The notes below the pieces were generated by a model that did not search any database, was not told where the DNA came from, and worked only from the letters and a program-made list of their open reading frames with translations. A program made the position numbers and the translations under genes. 64,000 nt of DNA from contig CP159373.1 in assembly GCA_032595685.2 (NCBI GenBank), forward strand, positions 1,447,001 through 1,511,000. Direction: 5' to 3'. Numbering within the stretch: position 1 is the stretch's first letter; the number at the start of each line of letters is the position of its first letter. Positions 8,829 through 18,010 of the stretch are shown piece by piece. This stretch comes from Candidatus Electrothrix aestuarii (GTDB lineage Bacteria; Desulfobacterota; Desulfobulbia; Desulfobulbales; Desulfobulbaceae).

Positions 8829-11258
8829 ATGGTCGGTACCTTAAAACCATATTCTGACTTCTTTAGGGTGGATCTTCATATCCACACAGACAAGAGCAAG
8901 GAAACCAAAGAGAACGACTATAAAGGCAATTTCTCTGTCCAAACGTTATATGACAAAATGACAGAGAATCATGTCGGCATCTTTTCTTTAACGGACCACA
9001 ACATTATCAATGTTGAAGCATACACTGAATATTATGAAACCCACTCTGGTGAAGAAGATCCTCTCCTGCTGATCGGCGTAGAATTCGACATTGATGTTGA
9101 TGGAACACGATACCACTCACTCATCATCTTCTGTCACCATGACGCAGAAAACCTGCACAGAATCAGCGACTTGCTCGAAAAACACTATCAAGAAAAAGGG
9201 TATGCGCCGAATGAGCGTCAAATCACTCTGGATGACATAGTCTTTTTATTCCCAACGGATGACTTTTTCTTTATTCCACACGCTCATCGCGGCTCCAACG
9301 GTCTTGTCAAGGCTTACAGCCATGACATTCCTTACGCACAAAGAATGCTTTTGCTAATGCCCAGTTGCGCTTTGGAAAAAGTGAAGCAAAAGTCTATTGC
9401 TCATTACAATGAGTCTTTCGGCAGGCAGATGCCTGAGGAGCAACGAGACAGATACGACATCGCCTACATCCAGTTCTCAGACAACCACAACATTGAAGCG
9501 TACCCTCAAGTCCATAAAGGAGAAACTGATAATCCTCTGCATGAGTTTTACTACGTTAAAGGCGGGAAAAATTACGAGACACTCAGGCAGGCATTCATTG
9601 ATCCAGGGTCACGCATTAAGTCTGAAGCTGAACTGGCGGCACTTCCTCGCAATCACAACCACTTAGAAGGCCTAAAGATTTCCGGAAGTGAAAAGATTGA
9701 GGACACGCACCTAGTGTTTAGTCCACACCTGAACGTAATCATAGGTGGTCGCTCCAGTGGCAAAAGTCTTCTTATGAGCTTATTCGGTCGGTGTATCGAC
9801 AGACTCCCTGGAAACAACACCTACGATGATTTTCTCACGACCACAACTGTGCAGACCAAGACTAAGCGGGAGGCATCATACTCAAGTCAGTCCACATTGG
9901 CCGTTGAGCCTATATGGATCAGGCAAGGCGACATTATTCGTTACTTTGAGCAGTTCCATCTCGATGAGCTTGCTCACAAAGTCGGAAAAAGCCAGGAAAG
10001 AGAAGAGGCCCGTCAGAACCTGGTAGATAAACGAAACGAACTTCAAGACGAGATTGACCACTTAATAGATGCCTACAGAAATGCACATACGAGCCTGAAT
10101 GAAAGAAGCTTTGTTCTTCATGAGCAAACGATTGCTGAGAGTTTAAGTGATGAGTTCACTGTTCGATTTAACAAAGAGGAGATCCTTGATGCGATTGGAG
10201 ATTCAACTGAACTCCTCGATGAAGCCGAAGAGCAGTTCAACATCGTCTTGGAGTCTATCGAGACTTTGAAGGAAAATGACTTTGTTACATTCACTGATGA
10301 AGAATCTCATCTAATTGAGAACTTTGAACAGATGATACAAGAAAAGCAGCGGCTCTATCGAAACGAAGGACTACTCTCAAGAAGGCGAGAAACCTTTATC
10401 GACTGGGTCGAAAAAAAACTCGAAACCAAGAATGGTGAAATCGGCAACGCTGCAGAAGATAAAGCCACTGCAATTCAGAAAATCCGTTCTATTGCCCCTG
10501 AAGTGAAGACCAGGCTTGAATCTGCGGCCAACCTCTTACGCATGAGCGAACTTCTGAGCAACTTGCCATGCCATGAGAAGGTAGAATTCGATCTTCATGG
10601 GGACACAAAATTCGTGGTAGAGGCTATATCTGAAACCACACCACGCAGCGCCGTACTTGAGGCTATTAAGGGTGCTGAGGAAAGAAAAAGCCTTTATCAG
10701 AATCTTCTTGGATTGGTTTCAGGACAAAAGAGCGTGAAAAATCTTGGAGGTGATGCACCAGATGTTTTAAGTCGCAAGCTGGGCACCGTCTTCTCTTCAT
10801 TGTATGACTGCTACAATACACCAGAGGAATCATTGAAGTACGGGGACAATTCAACCTCAAAGGGAAATAGCCCCGGTTACAACTCTGAAAAGTATTTAGA
10901 GATTCTGCTTTCGCAAGCAGACAGCAATCTGGTTTTCATTGATCAACCAGAAGACAACTTAGGGAACAACTTTATTGCCGAAACCCTCGTTCGCATGATT
11001 CGCGAACAAAAGTTTAAAGGACAGGTCTTTCTCGTAACGCATAATCCCGCCATTGTCGTTTATGGTGATGCAGAATCTATCATCATAGCCACTAATGATA
11101 ATCAACGAATCAGCTATCGGCAGATCGTACTGGAAGACCGGCAGGCTCAAAAAGAAGTGTGTCGAATATTGGATGGTGGCGAATACATTTTTGATCGACG
11201 AGCAAAGAAGTACAACATCAAACGTATTCTAACTGAAGCGGGGCAAGACCATGAGTGA
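8829..11258 (+). CDS. PHP-domain AAA/SMC-like ATPase (TrlF/Ppl-like)
   Basis: An 809-aa two-part enzyme. Residues 10-260 are a PHP metal-dependent phosphoesterase domain: the metal motif DLHIHT (His17, His19), then LTDHN (56-58), GVEFD and PHAHRGSNG. Residues from about 290 on are an ABC/SMC-like ATPase: Walker A GGRSSGKS near 307-314, a long coiled-coil insertion (about 380-640), a Walker B region VFIDQPEDNLGN near 702-713 and a switch His in VTHNPA. This architecture matches the TrlF family and the single-gene Ppl antiphage system as I recall them. A nuclease or phosphatase activity gated by ATP is inferred. It overlaps the next small gene by 8 bp, suggesting coupled translation. Confidence 0.8.
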   Translation: MVGTLKPYSDFFRVDLHIHTDKSKETKENDYKGNFSVQTLYDKMTENHVGIFSLTDHNIINVEAYTEYYETHSGEEDPLLLIGVEFDIDVDGTRYHSLIIFCHHDAENLHRISDLLEKHYQEKGYAPNERQITLDDIVFLFPTDDFFFIPHAHRGSNGLVKAYSHDIPYAQRMLLLMPSCALEKVKQKSIAHYNESFGRQMPEEQRDRYDIAYIQFSDNHNIEAYPQVHKGETDNPLHEFYYVKGGKNYETLRQAFIDPGSRIKSEAELAALPRNHNHLEGLKISGSEKIEDTHLVFSPHLNVIIGGRSSGKSLLMSLFGRCIDRLPGNNTYDDFLTTTTVQTKTKREASYSSQSTLAVEPIWIRQGDIIRYFEQFHLDELAHKVGKSQEREEARQNLVDKRNELQDEIDHLIDAYRNAHTSLNERSFVLHEQTIAESLSDEFTVRFNKEEILDAIGDSTELLDEAEEQFNIVLESIETLKENDFVTFTDEESHLIENFEQMIQEKQRLYRNEGLLSRRRETFIDWVEKKLETKNGEIGNAAEDKATAIQKIRSIAPEVKTRLESAANLLRMSELLSNLPCHEKVEFDLHGDTKFVVEAISETTPRSAVLEAIKGAEERKSLYQNLLGLVSGQKSVKNLGGDAPDVLSRKLGTVFSSLYDCYNTPEESLKYGDNSTSKGNSPGYNSEKYLEILLSQADSNLVFIDQPEDNLGNNFIAETLVRMIREQKFKGQVFLVTHNPAIVVYGDAESIIIATNDNQRISYRQIVLEDRQAQKEVCRILDGGEYIFDRRAKKYNIKRILTEAGQDHE

Positions 11259-11571
11259 AATAGCCTGTACAGCAACCATGTCGGCTGAAGCCATCGAACT
11301 TAATTTGGATGGCAATGATATATCCATTTCTCTGGAAGGAGACATAGATTTCACAAACTTAGTGAAGCATCTCACCAGCCTTATTGAGCGGAAATCCGGC
11401 ATAGAAATGACTTGGACTGAAAGAGATGAGCCAACAGACAAGGAGAATGTCGCCAAAGGGGTCATCGATGAAATCTTAGAATCCTTCAATCAGGTTATAG
11501 AAGAACAGTTTGAAGAAGAGGACGAAGAGGGCGAAGAGAACGATGCCCCCCTTTTTAGCCGCCAGCGATAG
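11251..11571 (+). CDS. Small acidic partner of the PHP-ATPase
   Basis: A 106-aa protein of unknown family. It starts inside the last codons of the PHP-ATPase gene (8-bp overlap, ATGA-type coupling). The first half alternates short hydrophobic strands (ELNLDGNDISISLEGDIDF), suggesting a small beta-rich fold. The C-terminal third is extremely acidic (QFEEEDEEGEE), ending in LFSRQR. The overlap and shared strand imply that it works with the ATPase, as an accessory, inhibitor or immunity subunit; the sequence alone does not say which. Confidence 0.7.
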   Translation: MSEIACTATMSAEAIELNLDGNDISISLEGDIDFTNLVKHLTSLIERKSGIEMTWTERDEPTDKENVAKGVIDEILESFNQVIEEQFEEEDEEGEENDAPLFSRQR

Positions 11572-11597
11572 AGAAAGACCAGCGAACATGGCTGGAA

Positions 11598-11947
11598 GTG
11601 TCTATGGAAAATAACCATCCAGCATGGTTTTTTGATGAATCCAAACAGATAGGCGTAAATTACACAGACAATGCTGTCGCCACTGAATACGATAATCAAC
11701 ATGAAAGCTTTCGTGATTTCAAGAAAGAAGCATTGCCAGCGCGACCTTACATCACCTGCCTGACTTCTGGAAACAAATCGCCCTGTGCAGACTCTTTGAT
11801 TTTCTCAAACCCAGTGGAAAGCTCTTTTGGGCGGATGTTGTCTTTGACTTTGCCCCTCAAGCCTATGAAGAACAAAACAAAAACCTCAACCTGGCGTTTC
11901 TGCCGTTGTGCTCTGAAAGAATCAAGTTGTTTACTGGAAGTAACAAA
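11598..11947 (+). pseudogene. Decayed SAM methyltransferase (internal deletion)
   Basis: The first ~45 codons (NNHPAWFFDESKQIGVNYTD to DFKKEA) match the N-terminus of a small class I SAM-dependent methyltransferase. From about 11745 another frame reads LHHLPDFWKQIALCRLFDF, then LKPSGKLFWADVVFDFAPQ, which is the C-terminal post-motif III part of the same family. The central SAM-binding motif I and its surroundings are missing, so the gene has an internal deletion plus a frame change and cannot make an active enzyme. It lies between the PHP-ATPase pair and another frameshifted gene. Confidence 0.7.
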
Positions 11948-12457
11948 ATGACAAGAAAAAAGAAACAGCAAAAATCAAGCTGGCAAGACATAGAAAAAAT
12001 AATAGGACAGTTTGATAAAAAACAATTTACTGACCTGCTACGCGATCTTTATCAACTATCATCAGACAATAAAGATTTCTTCTCTACCCGATTTTCGACT
12101 GGTGAAGATCTGCTGTCCAAATATAAAGAAACAATTCAAAAGTCAGTCCATCCTTATCTTGAAGATGGTGAACTCCTTGATATCCAAAAAGCAAATGATG
12201 CGATTAACCGATATTCCAAAGCCGTTGATAATCCAATGGGTGAAGCTGAGCTCAGGGTTTATTATGTAGAATGCGGTAACAATTTTACATTGAGCTATGG
12301 CGATATTGATGAAGATTTCTATGACTCCATGATAGAAATGTATGAATACGCAACTGAAACTGTTTTAGAGCTTTTGCCCAAAAAACAAGATGAGTATAGA
12401 AATAGACTGAAAAAAAATTATGAAATCTGCATCAGGTATTGGCTGGGGATATTATGA
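11948..12457 (+). CDS. Unknown protein with apparent frameshift at an A8 run
   Basis: The open frame from the ATG at 11948 encodes 169 aa of a soluble, charged, helical protein that I cannot name (MTRKKKQQKSSWQD onwards). A family-like ending follows in another frame. At the run of eight A (12410-12417) a change of frame would replace the tail NYEICIRYWLGIL by KIMKSASGIGWGYYDGLCE and on to FSGD, ending at 12500. The GIGWGYYDGLCEAYYGAF stretch looks like a genuine conserved C-terminus. Either the gene is broken, the run was misread during sequencing, or polymerase slippage restores the frame. The gene begins in the remains of the methyltransferase. Confidence 0.55.
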   Translation: MTRKKKQQKSSWQDIEKIIGQFDKKQFTDLLRDLYQLSSDNKDFFSTRFSTGEDLLSKYKETIQKSVHPYLEDGELLDIQKANDAINRYSKAVDNPMGEAELRVYYVECGNNFTLSYGDIDEDFYDSMIEMYEYATETVLELLPKKQDEYRNRLKKNYEICIRYWLGIL

Positions 12458-12564
12458 TGGGCTATGTGAAGCATATTATGGTGCGTTTTCAGGTGATTAA
12501 TCATCAAATCACATCGGCGCGATTTTGAACTTCATTCATCATTATAAAAGCAAAAGATACTGTT

Positions 12565-12798
12565 TTGAACACATATGTGAATGATTCCATTTGCGGCACC
12601 TGGGAAAAGTTTGCCGATGCTGTTTTTCCAGGCGGCTCAGCAGCACTTTCAGCCAAAGGTTGGCAGGCTATCGGGGCAGAGAAGTCTCGTTGGGCTGAGA
12701 AAATTACCCCACATATGGATGTGAACAATAATTCTTCTCCTAGTTTTGGCTATTTTCGAACAAAACTTATGGAATTGATAGAGATACATCCGAAATAA
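12565..12798 (+). CDS. Possible small hypothetical protein (TTG start)
   Basis: An open frame of 77 codons beginning with TTG and reading CGTWEKFADAVFPGGSAAL in its first third. Composition is protein-like, but no family, ribosome binding site or ATG start is evident. It may be the 3' remnant of a larger lost gene in this decayed stretch. Confidence 0.3.
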   Translation: MNTYVNDSICGTWEKFADAVFPGGSAALSAKGWQAIGAEKSRWAEKITPHMDVNNNSSPSFGYFRTKLMELIEIHPK

Positions 12799-12843
12799 TA
12801 AAAGGCAACGAATCGGGCCGCCCATCCATCAATTTAAAAAAAC

Positions 12844-14538
12844 ATGAAAACCCCGTACGGCATCAGCAACTTCAAATCCCTCATCACAGAGGGATACCTC
12901 TACGTTGACAAGACACCCTTTATAGAAACCCTCGAAAACCAGGGAAAATACAACATCCTGCTCCGTCCCCGCCGTTTCGGCAAAACCCTTTTCCTCTCCA
13001 CCCTCTGGCATTATTACGATATTCGTTTCAAGGACTCGTTCGAGGAACTTTTCAGCAAGCTTGCCATCGGCAAAGATCCAACTCCACTACGAAACAGCTA
13101 CCAGATCCTGTTCATGGAGTTCAGCGGAATCAGCATCAAAGACGAAGAGAGCATTGAGCGCGATTTCGCTTTTGAGGTAAGCAGACGCTTACGCAATTTC
13201 CTCGAAGAGTATGAATATCCCGCTGAAGCAATCCGTCGTGTGGAAGCCCAATCCACGCCAGCCTTGATGATGAAGGCTTTTTTAGGGATCGTGAAAGACG
13301 CAAAAATCTACCTGCTTATTGACGAATATGATCATTTTGCCAATGCCGTGCTTGGCGAAGATCAGGAACTTTTTTGTGCCATCGTAGGAAAAGGCGGGTT
13401 TGTCCGGGCCTTTTATGAGACCGTCAAGACCGCCACGATGGAGGGAATTATTGATCGCCTCTTCATCACTGGCGTGACCTCCATTACCCTGGACAGCATG
13501 ACCAGTGGCTTCAACATAGGCAAGAACCTTTCTCTCGACAAGGAGTTCAATCAGGCAATGGGTTTCACCCGTCAGGAAGTGACTGACATGATAAGCCCTC
13601 TCGTTGATCTCTGCGGACTTGATTCTACAGAGATTATACAAACCCTCAGAGCTTGGTATAACGGTTATCTCTTCAGCAGCCGCGCAGAGGAAACGGTTTA
13701 TAACCCAGACATGATTCTATATTTTGTCGATAGATTTGATGCTGTTGAATGCCGCTTTCCAGAGCGAATGCTGGACGACAATATCGCCTCGGATTACGGA
13801 AAAATCATGCGGCTCTTCGGCATCGGCGACCGAGAAAAGAATTTTCAGATCCTTGAAGAATTAATCACCGAAGGTGAGATCATCGGGCGACATAAGGGGA
13901 AACTTGACCTGGACACAAACAAACCCTTTGAACGCAACGACTTCATCAGCCTTCTCCTCTACATGGGCTTTATCACCCTCAGCGGCAGCGTTCTGAGCCA
14001 GTATCGCTATAGGGTGCCAAATTATGTCGTCCAGAAATTATATTACGATTACTTCAGAACAGAGATTGAGCAACGTGGTCGGATCACGGTTTCAAGCCGA
14101 GCCGTTGAAAATGCTGTGACTGAACTAGCTTTACATAATAATATCAAACCCCTGATTAAGGAAATCAGTAACGTGCTGGCTCTGTTTTCCAATCGTGATT
14201 TCATGCGTATGGATGAAAAACACATCAAGGCCGTTATCCTGACTCTGCTGTACCAGTCTGAGGTCTATTTTATTCAGAGCGAGGCCGAGGTAAATCAACA
14301 TTACCCGGATATTCTTTTACTCGAACGCAACCCTATTGAGGTGCGCTATCAGTTTCTCTTTGAACTGAAATACAGCAAGAAAAAGGCAGGCAAGCGTGGT
14401 TTGGAGGAAAAACGGACTGAAGGAATCGAGCAAATCAAAGCCTATCAGCAGCTTGCAGAGGTCAAAAAACTGCCCAAGCTGAAATCCTACCTCCTGCTCA
14501 CTGACGGCAGTACGATTGAGGCTGTGGCTATAGAATGA
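12844..14538 (+). CDS. AAA-ATPase-like / PD-(D/E)XK nuclease-like protein
   Basis: A 564-aa protein of the AAA-ATPase_like plus PDDEXK_9 (DUF1703) type. The N-terminal signature YGISNFKSLITEGYLYVDKT is followed by the phosphate loop LLRPRRFGKTLF (39-50), the LLIDEYD Walker B (near 158-164) and an FITGVTSITLDS sensor region. The C-terminal part has the nuclease-fold core PDILLLE ... FLFELKYSKKK, with Asp, Glu and Lys of a PD-(D/E)XK site. These proteins occur in many copies in Bacteroidetes and some Desulfobacterota; their role is unknown and a mobile or conflict function has been suggested. A relative of the other subgroup lies at 50202-51737. Confidence 0.85.
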   Translation: MKTPYGISNFKSLITEGYLYVDKTPFIETLENQGKYNILLRPRRFGKTLFLSTLWHYYDIRFKDSFEELFSKLAIGKDPTPLRNSYQILFMEFSGISIKDEESIERDFAFEVSRRLRNFLEEYEYPAEAIRRVEAQSTPALMMKAFLGIVKDAKIYLLIDEYDHFANAVLGEDQELFCAIVGKGGFVRAFYETVKTATMEGIIDRLFITGVTSITLDSMTSGFNIGKNLSLDKEFNQAMGFTRQEVTDMISPLVDLCGLDSTEIIQTLRAWYNGYLFSSRAEETVYNPDMILYFVDRFDAVECRFPERMLDDNIASDYGKIMRLFGIGDREKNFQILEELITEGEIIGRHKGKLDLDTNKPFERNDFISLLLYMGFITLSGSVLSQYRYRVPNYVVQKLYYDYFRTEIEQRGRITVSSRAVENAVTELALHNNIKPLIKEISNVLALFSNRDFMRMDEKHIKAVILTLLYQSEVYFIQSEAEVNQHYPDILLLERNPIEVRYQFLFELKYSKKKAGKRGLEEKRTEGIEQIKAYQQLAEVKKLPKLKSYLLLTDGSTIEAVAIE

Positions 14539-14568
14539 TACAAGTGATACAGGACAATACAGAATATT

Positions 14569-16665
14569 CTACAGATAGCGCTGTTTCCCATAAGGAATGC
14601 CAAGCTTCTTCATTCTATTCCTCAACGTACTGGGATTAACTCCCAAAAGAGCAGCCGCTCCATCTTCCCCATTCACCTTACCATCTGTTTGAGATAAGAC
14701 AGAACGAATGTGCCGTGAGATAACACTATCCAGGTCAAGAGGTTGCTCTCTCTGATGCGATGGCATCTCCTCCGTATTTTTCTTTGTATCTACGGGATTA
14801 AGATGATCAAACGTCAACGGTCCTGCTGGGCTCAGGATCATGGCCCGCTCAACGATATTGCCCAACTCCCTGACGTTACCTGGCCAAGAGTAGCTCAGGA
14901 GAAAATCTATAGCTCCAGGAAAAATACTGGGCACTGCGGGTAAATTCAGTTCTTTGGTCTTTTGCCGAATAAAATATTGCAGCAAGGCCGGGATATCTTC
15001 TTTTCTCTCGCGAAGCGGTGGTATCTGGATGGGAAATACATTGAGGCGAAACCAGAGATCTTCACGAAATGTATTCTGTGCAACCATTTCCTCTAAATTG
15101 CGATTTGTCGCGGCAATAATTCGGATATCAAGAGGAATGGTTTCTACGCCTCCAACCCGTTCAATCTCCTTGCTCTGTAAGACCCGCAGCAAACGAACCT
15201 GAGCCTGCAAAGGAAGCTCCCCTATTTCATCAAGAAAAATTGTTCCCTTATTGGCCCGCTCAAAGCGACCACGTTTTTGCGTTACCGCTCCAGTAAACGC
15301 ACCTTCTTCGTGCCCGAACAACTCACTATCGATCAGGCTCTCTGGAATGGCCCCACAGTTTACGCTCACAAAAGGGCCATCACTGCGGGATGAGGAATAA
15401 TGAATAGTTTGGGCGATCACATCCTTGCCAACGCCGGTCTCTCCTAACAACAACACCGGGCTGTTCAGAGCCACAACCTGCTGGACTTTATACATGACAT
15501 CCCGCAATCCGAAGTTCGCTCCAACTATTTCGTCGCCTGACAAACGGCGTAGCTCCCCCTGCAGGTAGCGATTGTCATCGGCAAGCAGGTCCTTCAGTTT
15601 AATTATTTCTCTATGCTTCAGAGTGTTTGACACGGCCACAAAAAAAGGCATCCTCAGGTTGGAATAGAGCTTTGCGTGTTGTTCGCTAAATCGGTTGTCC
15701 CCCTCGGCTATAACGACCAATGCTCCGGCGATTTCATCTTTGAGGAAGAGGGGCAGGCTCATGACAGATGAAGGTGGTTCACCAAGAGTCTTGAGCAGAT
15801 GTTTTGTAACAGGTTCTTCTCGTGGGTTGTTGATGACCAGGACTGAAGGAAATGTTCCCTTTATCCACTCCTGGGCCAACATTGCCATTTTTGCTTTGCC
15901 CTCTTCGGTAAAGGGGATCAGCACATCCATTTTTTCACTCTTGTCGGCTGTTGCCCTTGCTATCATATGCATCGCACCAAAGTTCCTTTCGTGCCTTTCC
16001 AGGTAAAGGCTGTCTGCTGGCATGTATTGGGAGAGGAGTTCCAGGCAGGATCGGAGTCCTTCTTCAATTTCCAGGTTTCCGCAGATTCGTGTAGTAATCT
16101 CCCAAAAAAAATCCCTGTCATAGAGTTTAAGTTCACTTCTGTGTTTGAGGGCATTGGACAGAGCAATTGCAAAGGGTTCTCGGACCAGCGAGAGTAGCTC
16201 GACATGTTGTTGACTAAACTTGCTTTCACTTTCAGAGGAAAGAATAAGTGAGCCGCCCCCAAGTAATTCCTGGAATTTAAGGCCTAAAGGGAACACCATA
16301 AGAGAAATTGTTGAATACCCAAGCGAGTTAAATATCTCATCTGTAAGTTTCTGCTTTCTTGGGTTGTCTCGAAAGAGCCATACAAATTTTGACTTTTTGT
16401 GCCTGAATTCCTCTCGAAACTGCATCAACTCCTGTCTGGCTCCGACAGATAATTTCACCTGCAGATCAACGATCCGGCCACACTCTGGCGAAGCATCAGC
16501 AAGGATATGCATTGCATTATGTTCCTCGTCATAAAACTGAAAGAACATATGATCAACCGGCATTACCTGTCGCATGTATTTTAAAGCGGAAAAAAGTGCT
16601 TTTTCGATCTCCAGATTGCCACAGATCCTCAATGTCGCTTCCCGAAAAAATTCATTCTCATCCAT
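14569..16665 (-). CDS. Sigma-54 activator with two GAF domains
   Basis: A 698-aa bacterial enhancer-binding protein. Two tandem GAF-like sensor domains (about 1-165 and 175-340) begin with the same repeat, a FREATLRICGNLEIE / FWEITTRICGNLEIE motif. They are followed by the AAA+ domain: Walker A LLGETGVGKD (near 402-411), the sigma-54 contact loop GAFTGA (near 455-460) and FLDEIGEL. A Fis-type helix-turn-helix (DGAAALLGVNPSTLRNRMKK) closes the protein. The layout resembles FhlA/NorR-type regulators; the ligand is unknown, but GAF domains often sense small molecules or redox signals. It is transcribed away from the 16910-22364 cluster, with palindromes and a -24/-12 promoter between them, so it most likely activates that cluster. 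Confidence 0.92.
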   Translation of the reverse strand: MDENEFFREATLRICGNLEIEKALFSALKYMRQVMPVDHMFFQFYDEEHNAMHILADASPECGRIVDLQVKLSVGARQELMQFREEFRHKKSKFVWLFRDNPRKQKLTDEIFNSLGYSTISLMVFPLGLKFQELLGGGSLILSSESESKFSQQHVELLSLVREPFAIALSNALKHRSELKLYDRDFFWEITTRICGNLEIEEGLRSCLELLSQYMPADSLYLERHERNFGAMHMIARATADKSEKMDVLIPFTEEGKAKMAMLAQEWIKGTFPSVLVINNPREEPVTKHLLKTLGEPPSSVMSLPLFLKDEIAGALVVIAEGDNRFSEQHAKLYSNLRMPFFVAVSNTLKHREIIKLKDLLADDNRYLQGELRRLSGDEIVGANFGLRDVMYKVQQVVALNSPVLLLGETGVGKDVIAQTIHYSSSRSDGPFVSVNCGAIPESLIDSELFGHEEGAFTGAVTQKRGRFERANKGTIFLDEIGELPLQAQVRLLRVLQSKEIERVGGVETIPLDIRIIAATNRNLEEMVAQNTFREDLWFRLNVFPIQIPPLRERKEDIPALLQYFIRQKTKELNLPAVPSIFPGAIDFLLSYSWPGNVRELGNIVERAMILSPAGPLTFDHLNPVDTKKNTEEMPSHQREQPLDLDSVISRHIRSVLSQTDGKVNGEDGAAALLGVNPSTLRNRMKKLGIPYGKQRYL

Positions 16666-16692
16666 TCGTTAGCCAATTCCCCTGATCAACTA

Positions 16693-16759
16693 TTGTCGTA
16701 TATGATAAAACACCGCAAAGATTACCATATACGGTAACAAAGATTGTCTTATTCGACAA
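16693..16759. promoter_or_regulatory. Three palindromic enhancer sites (TTRYC-N6-GRYAA)
   Basis: Three dyads of the same form lie upstream of the -24/-12 promoter: TTGTC-N6-GATAA (16693-16708), TTACC-N6-GGTAA (16722-16737) and TTGTC-N6-GACAA (16744-16759). Centres are 29 and 22 bp apart, and the last is about 60 bp from the promoter. The arrangement matches upstream activator sequences of sigma-54 enhancer-binding proteins. The divergent regulator gene begins only about 30 bp from the first site, so autoregulation is possible. Confidence 0.7.
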
Positions 16760-16810
16760 CCTTCAGACATCTTTCCAGACAACATCTTGTTATTATACTA
16801 CTAAAAATTC

Positions 16811-16826
16811 TGGCACACTCCGTGCT
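16811..16826 (+). promoter_or_regulatory. Sigma-54 (-24/-12) promoter
   Basis: TGGCACACTCCGTGCT matches the TGGCACG-N4-TTGCW consensus at all but two positions, with the invariant GG and GC dinucleotides at the right distance. It points at the 94-aa gene starting at 16910, about 80 bp downstream. Confidence 0.75.
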
Positions 16827-16909
16827 ATATCAAAATTAAAATAGTTCCGACTACAGAAGTCATCCATCGGACCCATGAAATAAGAGGTATCTGAACGCCT
16901 AGATTAAAT

Positions 16910-17194
16910 ATGAAATATCTGGAAATTATTGAACTCCGCTCGGTGACAAAAAATAAAGGTATACTGATATCGCAAATAGAACAAATACTCAGTGACTTGC
17001 GACAAGAATTCAAAGAGCAAGATGTCCATACCTATAGCCGCATACACATCGAGACAGATTATAGCATCCACCTTTTCCATGAGGCAGAAACCATTGAGCC
17101 CTATGGAAGTGAGATTGGACTCCGCTTAGCAACGATATTGAAAGAGTACGGACTGGTAAATCACAGCATCTGGAAAGAAACCCCGTATTCATAA
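16910..17194 (+). CDS. Small conserved-looking protein, first gene of sigma-54 cluster
   Basis: A 94-aa soluble protein of unknown family, with no signal peptide or membrane segment. The sequence reads like an alpha/beta fold: KYLEIIELRSV, a central helix ILISQIEQILSDLRQEF, then HIETDYSIHLFHE and a C-terminal helix. It is the first gene downstream of the -24/-12 promoter and lies 35 bp before the LolA-like gene, so it probably belongs to the same transcript. A regulatory or adaptor role for the transporter is only a guess. Confidence 0.7.
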   Translation: MKYLEIIELRSVTKNKGILISQIEQILSDLRQEFKEQDVHTYSRIHIETDYSIHLFHEAETIEPYGSEIGLRLATILKEYGLVNHSIWKETPYS

Positions 17195-17229
17195 AATATA
17201 ATAACGCATCTTTTCAAGGAGAATAAATA

Positions 17230-18000
17230 ATGGGACAACATAGAAGACGACACAGAGCAACACACTTGGCAATAGTAGCGATGCTGCTTACCCTGCTGCC
17301 TGTATCATCTTTTGCTGATGAGGCCGCAGAGATCATCAAAAAGGTTGAGGATAACCTGAACGGCAAAACAGCAACCATGAAGATCACTATGACGGTCAAG
17401 ACCAAGAGGGCCGAGCGGACCATGAAGATGCAAAGTTGGTCCGTGGGTAAGGATAAATCCTTTATCAAGATCCTCTATCCGGGCAAGGACAAGGGTATCA
17501 CTTTTCTGAAAATGGATAATTCCATGTGGCAATATGTGCCCCGCATAGAAAAGACCATCAAGATCCCTGCTTCCATGATGTTGCAGAGCTGGATGGGTAG
17601 TGATTTCAGCAATGACGATCTGGTGCGGGAAAGCTCCATCAGTGAGGATTACACGGTCAGGCTGCTGAACGAGACGGAAGAGGTGTATACCGCAGAGCTC
17701 CTCCCCAAGGAAGAGGCTGCGGTTGTCTGGGGAAAGATTGTCATGGATATATCAAAACAGTATTACCTGCCAAGCAAGGTTCGCTATTTTGATGAAGAGG
17801 GTATGCTGATCCGGGAACTGGCCTATACCGAGGTTCAGCCCTTTGGCGAACGTTTTTATCCCACCAAATGGATTATGGACCCTAAAGAGCCGGAAAAAGC
17901 AGGGCATCAGACGGTGATGGAGGTATCTGACGCGGTTTTTGATGGCCCGGTCAGTGCATCTTATTTCACGAAAAGGGCCCTGAAACGTTATTCTGATTAA
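17230..18000 (+). CDS. LolA-like periplasmic carrier (outer membrane lipoprotein-sorting protein)
   Basis: A 256-aa exported protein with a signal peptide (basic MGQHRRRHR, hydrophobic LAIVAMLLTLLPV, cleavage near SSFADE). The mature part is the LolA-like half-barrel fold of the outer membrane lipoprotein-sorting family: repeated strands such as TATMKITMTVKTK, then FIKILYPGKDKGITFL and the conserved MWQYVPRIEKTIKIP block, followed by MMLQSWMGSDFSNDDLV. These proteins bind lipids or lipoproteins in the periplasm. Its neighbours, two FtsX-type permeases, an ATPase and a barrel, suggest that it carries cargo between the inner-membrane transporter and the outer membrane. AAGGAG precedes the start. 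Confidence 0.88.
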   Translation: MGQHRRRHRATHLAIVAMLLTLLPVSSFADEAAEIIKKVEDNLNGKTATMKITMTVKTKRAERTMKMQSWSVGKDKSFIKILYPGKDKGITFLKMDNSMWQYVPRIEKTIKIPASMMLQSWMGSDFSNDDLVRESSISEDYTVRLLNETEEVYTAELLPKEEAAVVWGKIVMDISKQYYLPSKVRYFDEEGMLIRELAYTEVQPFGERFYPTKWIMDPKEPEKAGHQTVMEVSDAVFDGPVSASYFTKRALKRYSD

Positions 18001-18010
18001 GATTTTTTTT

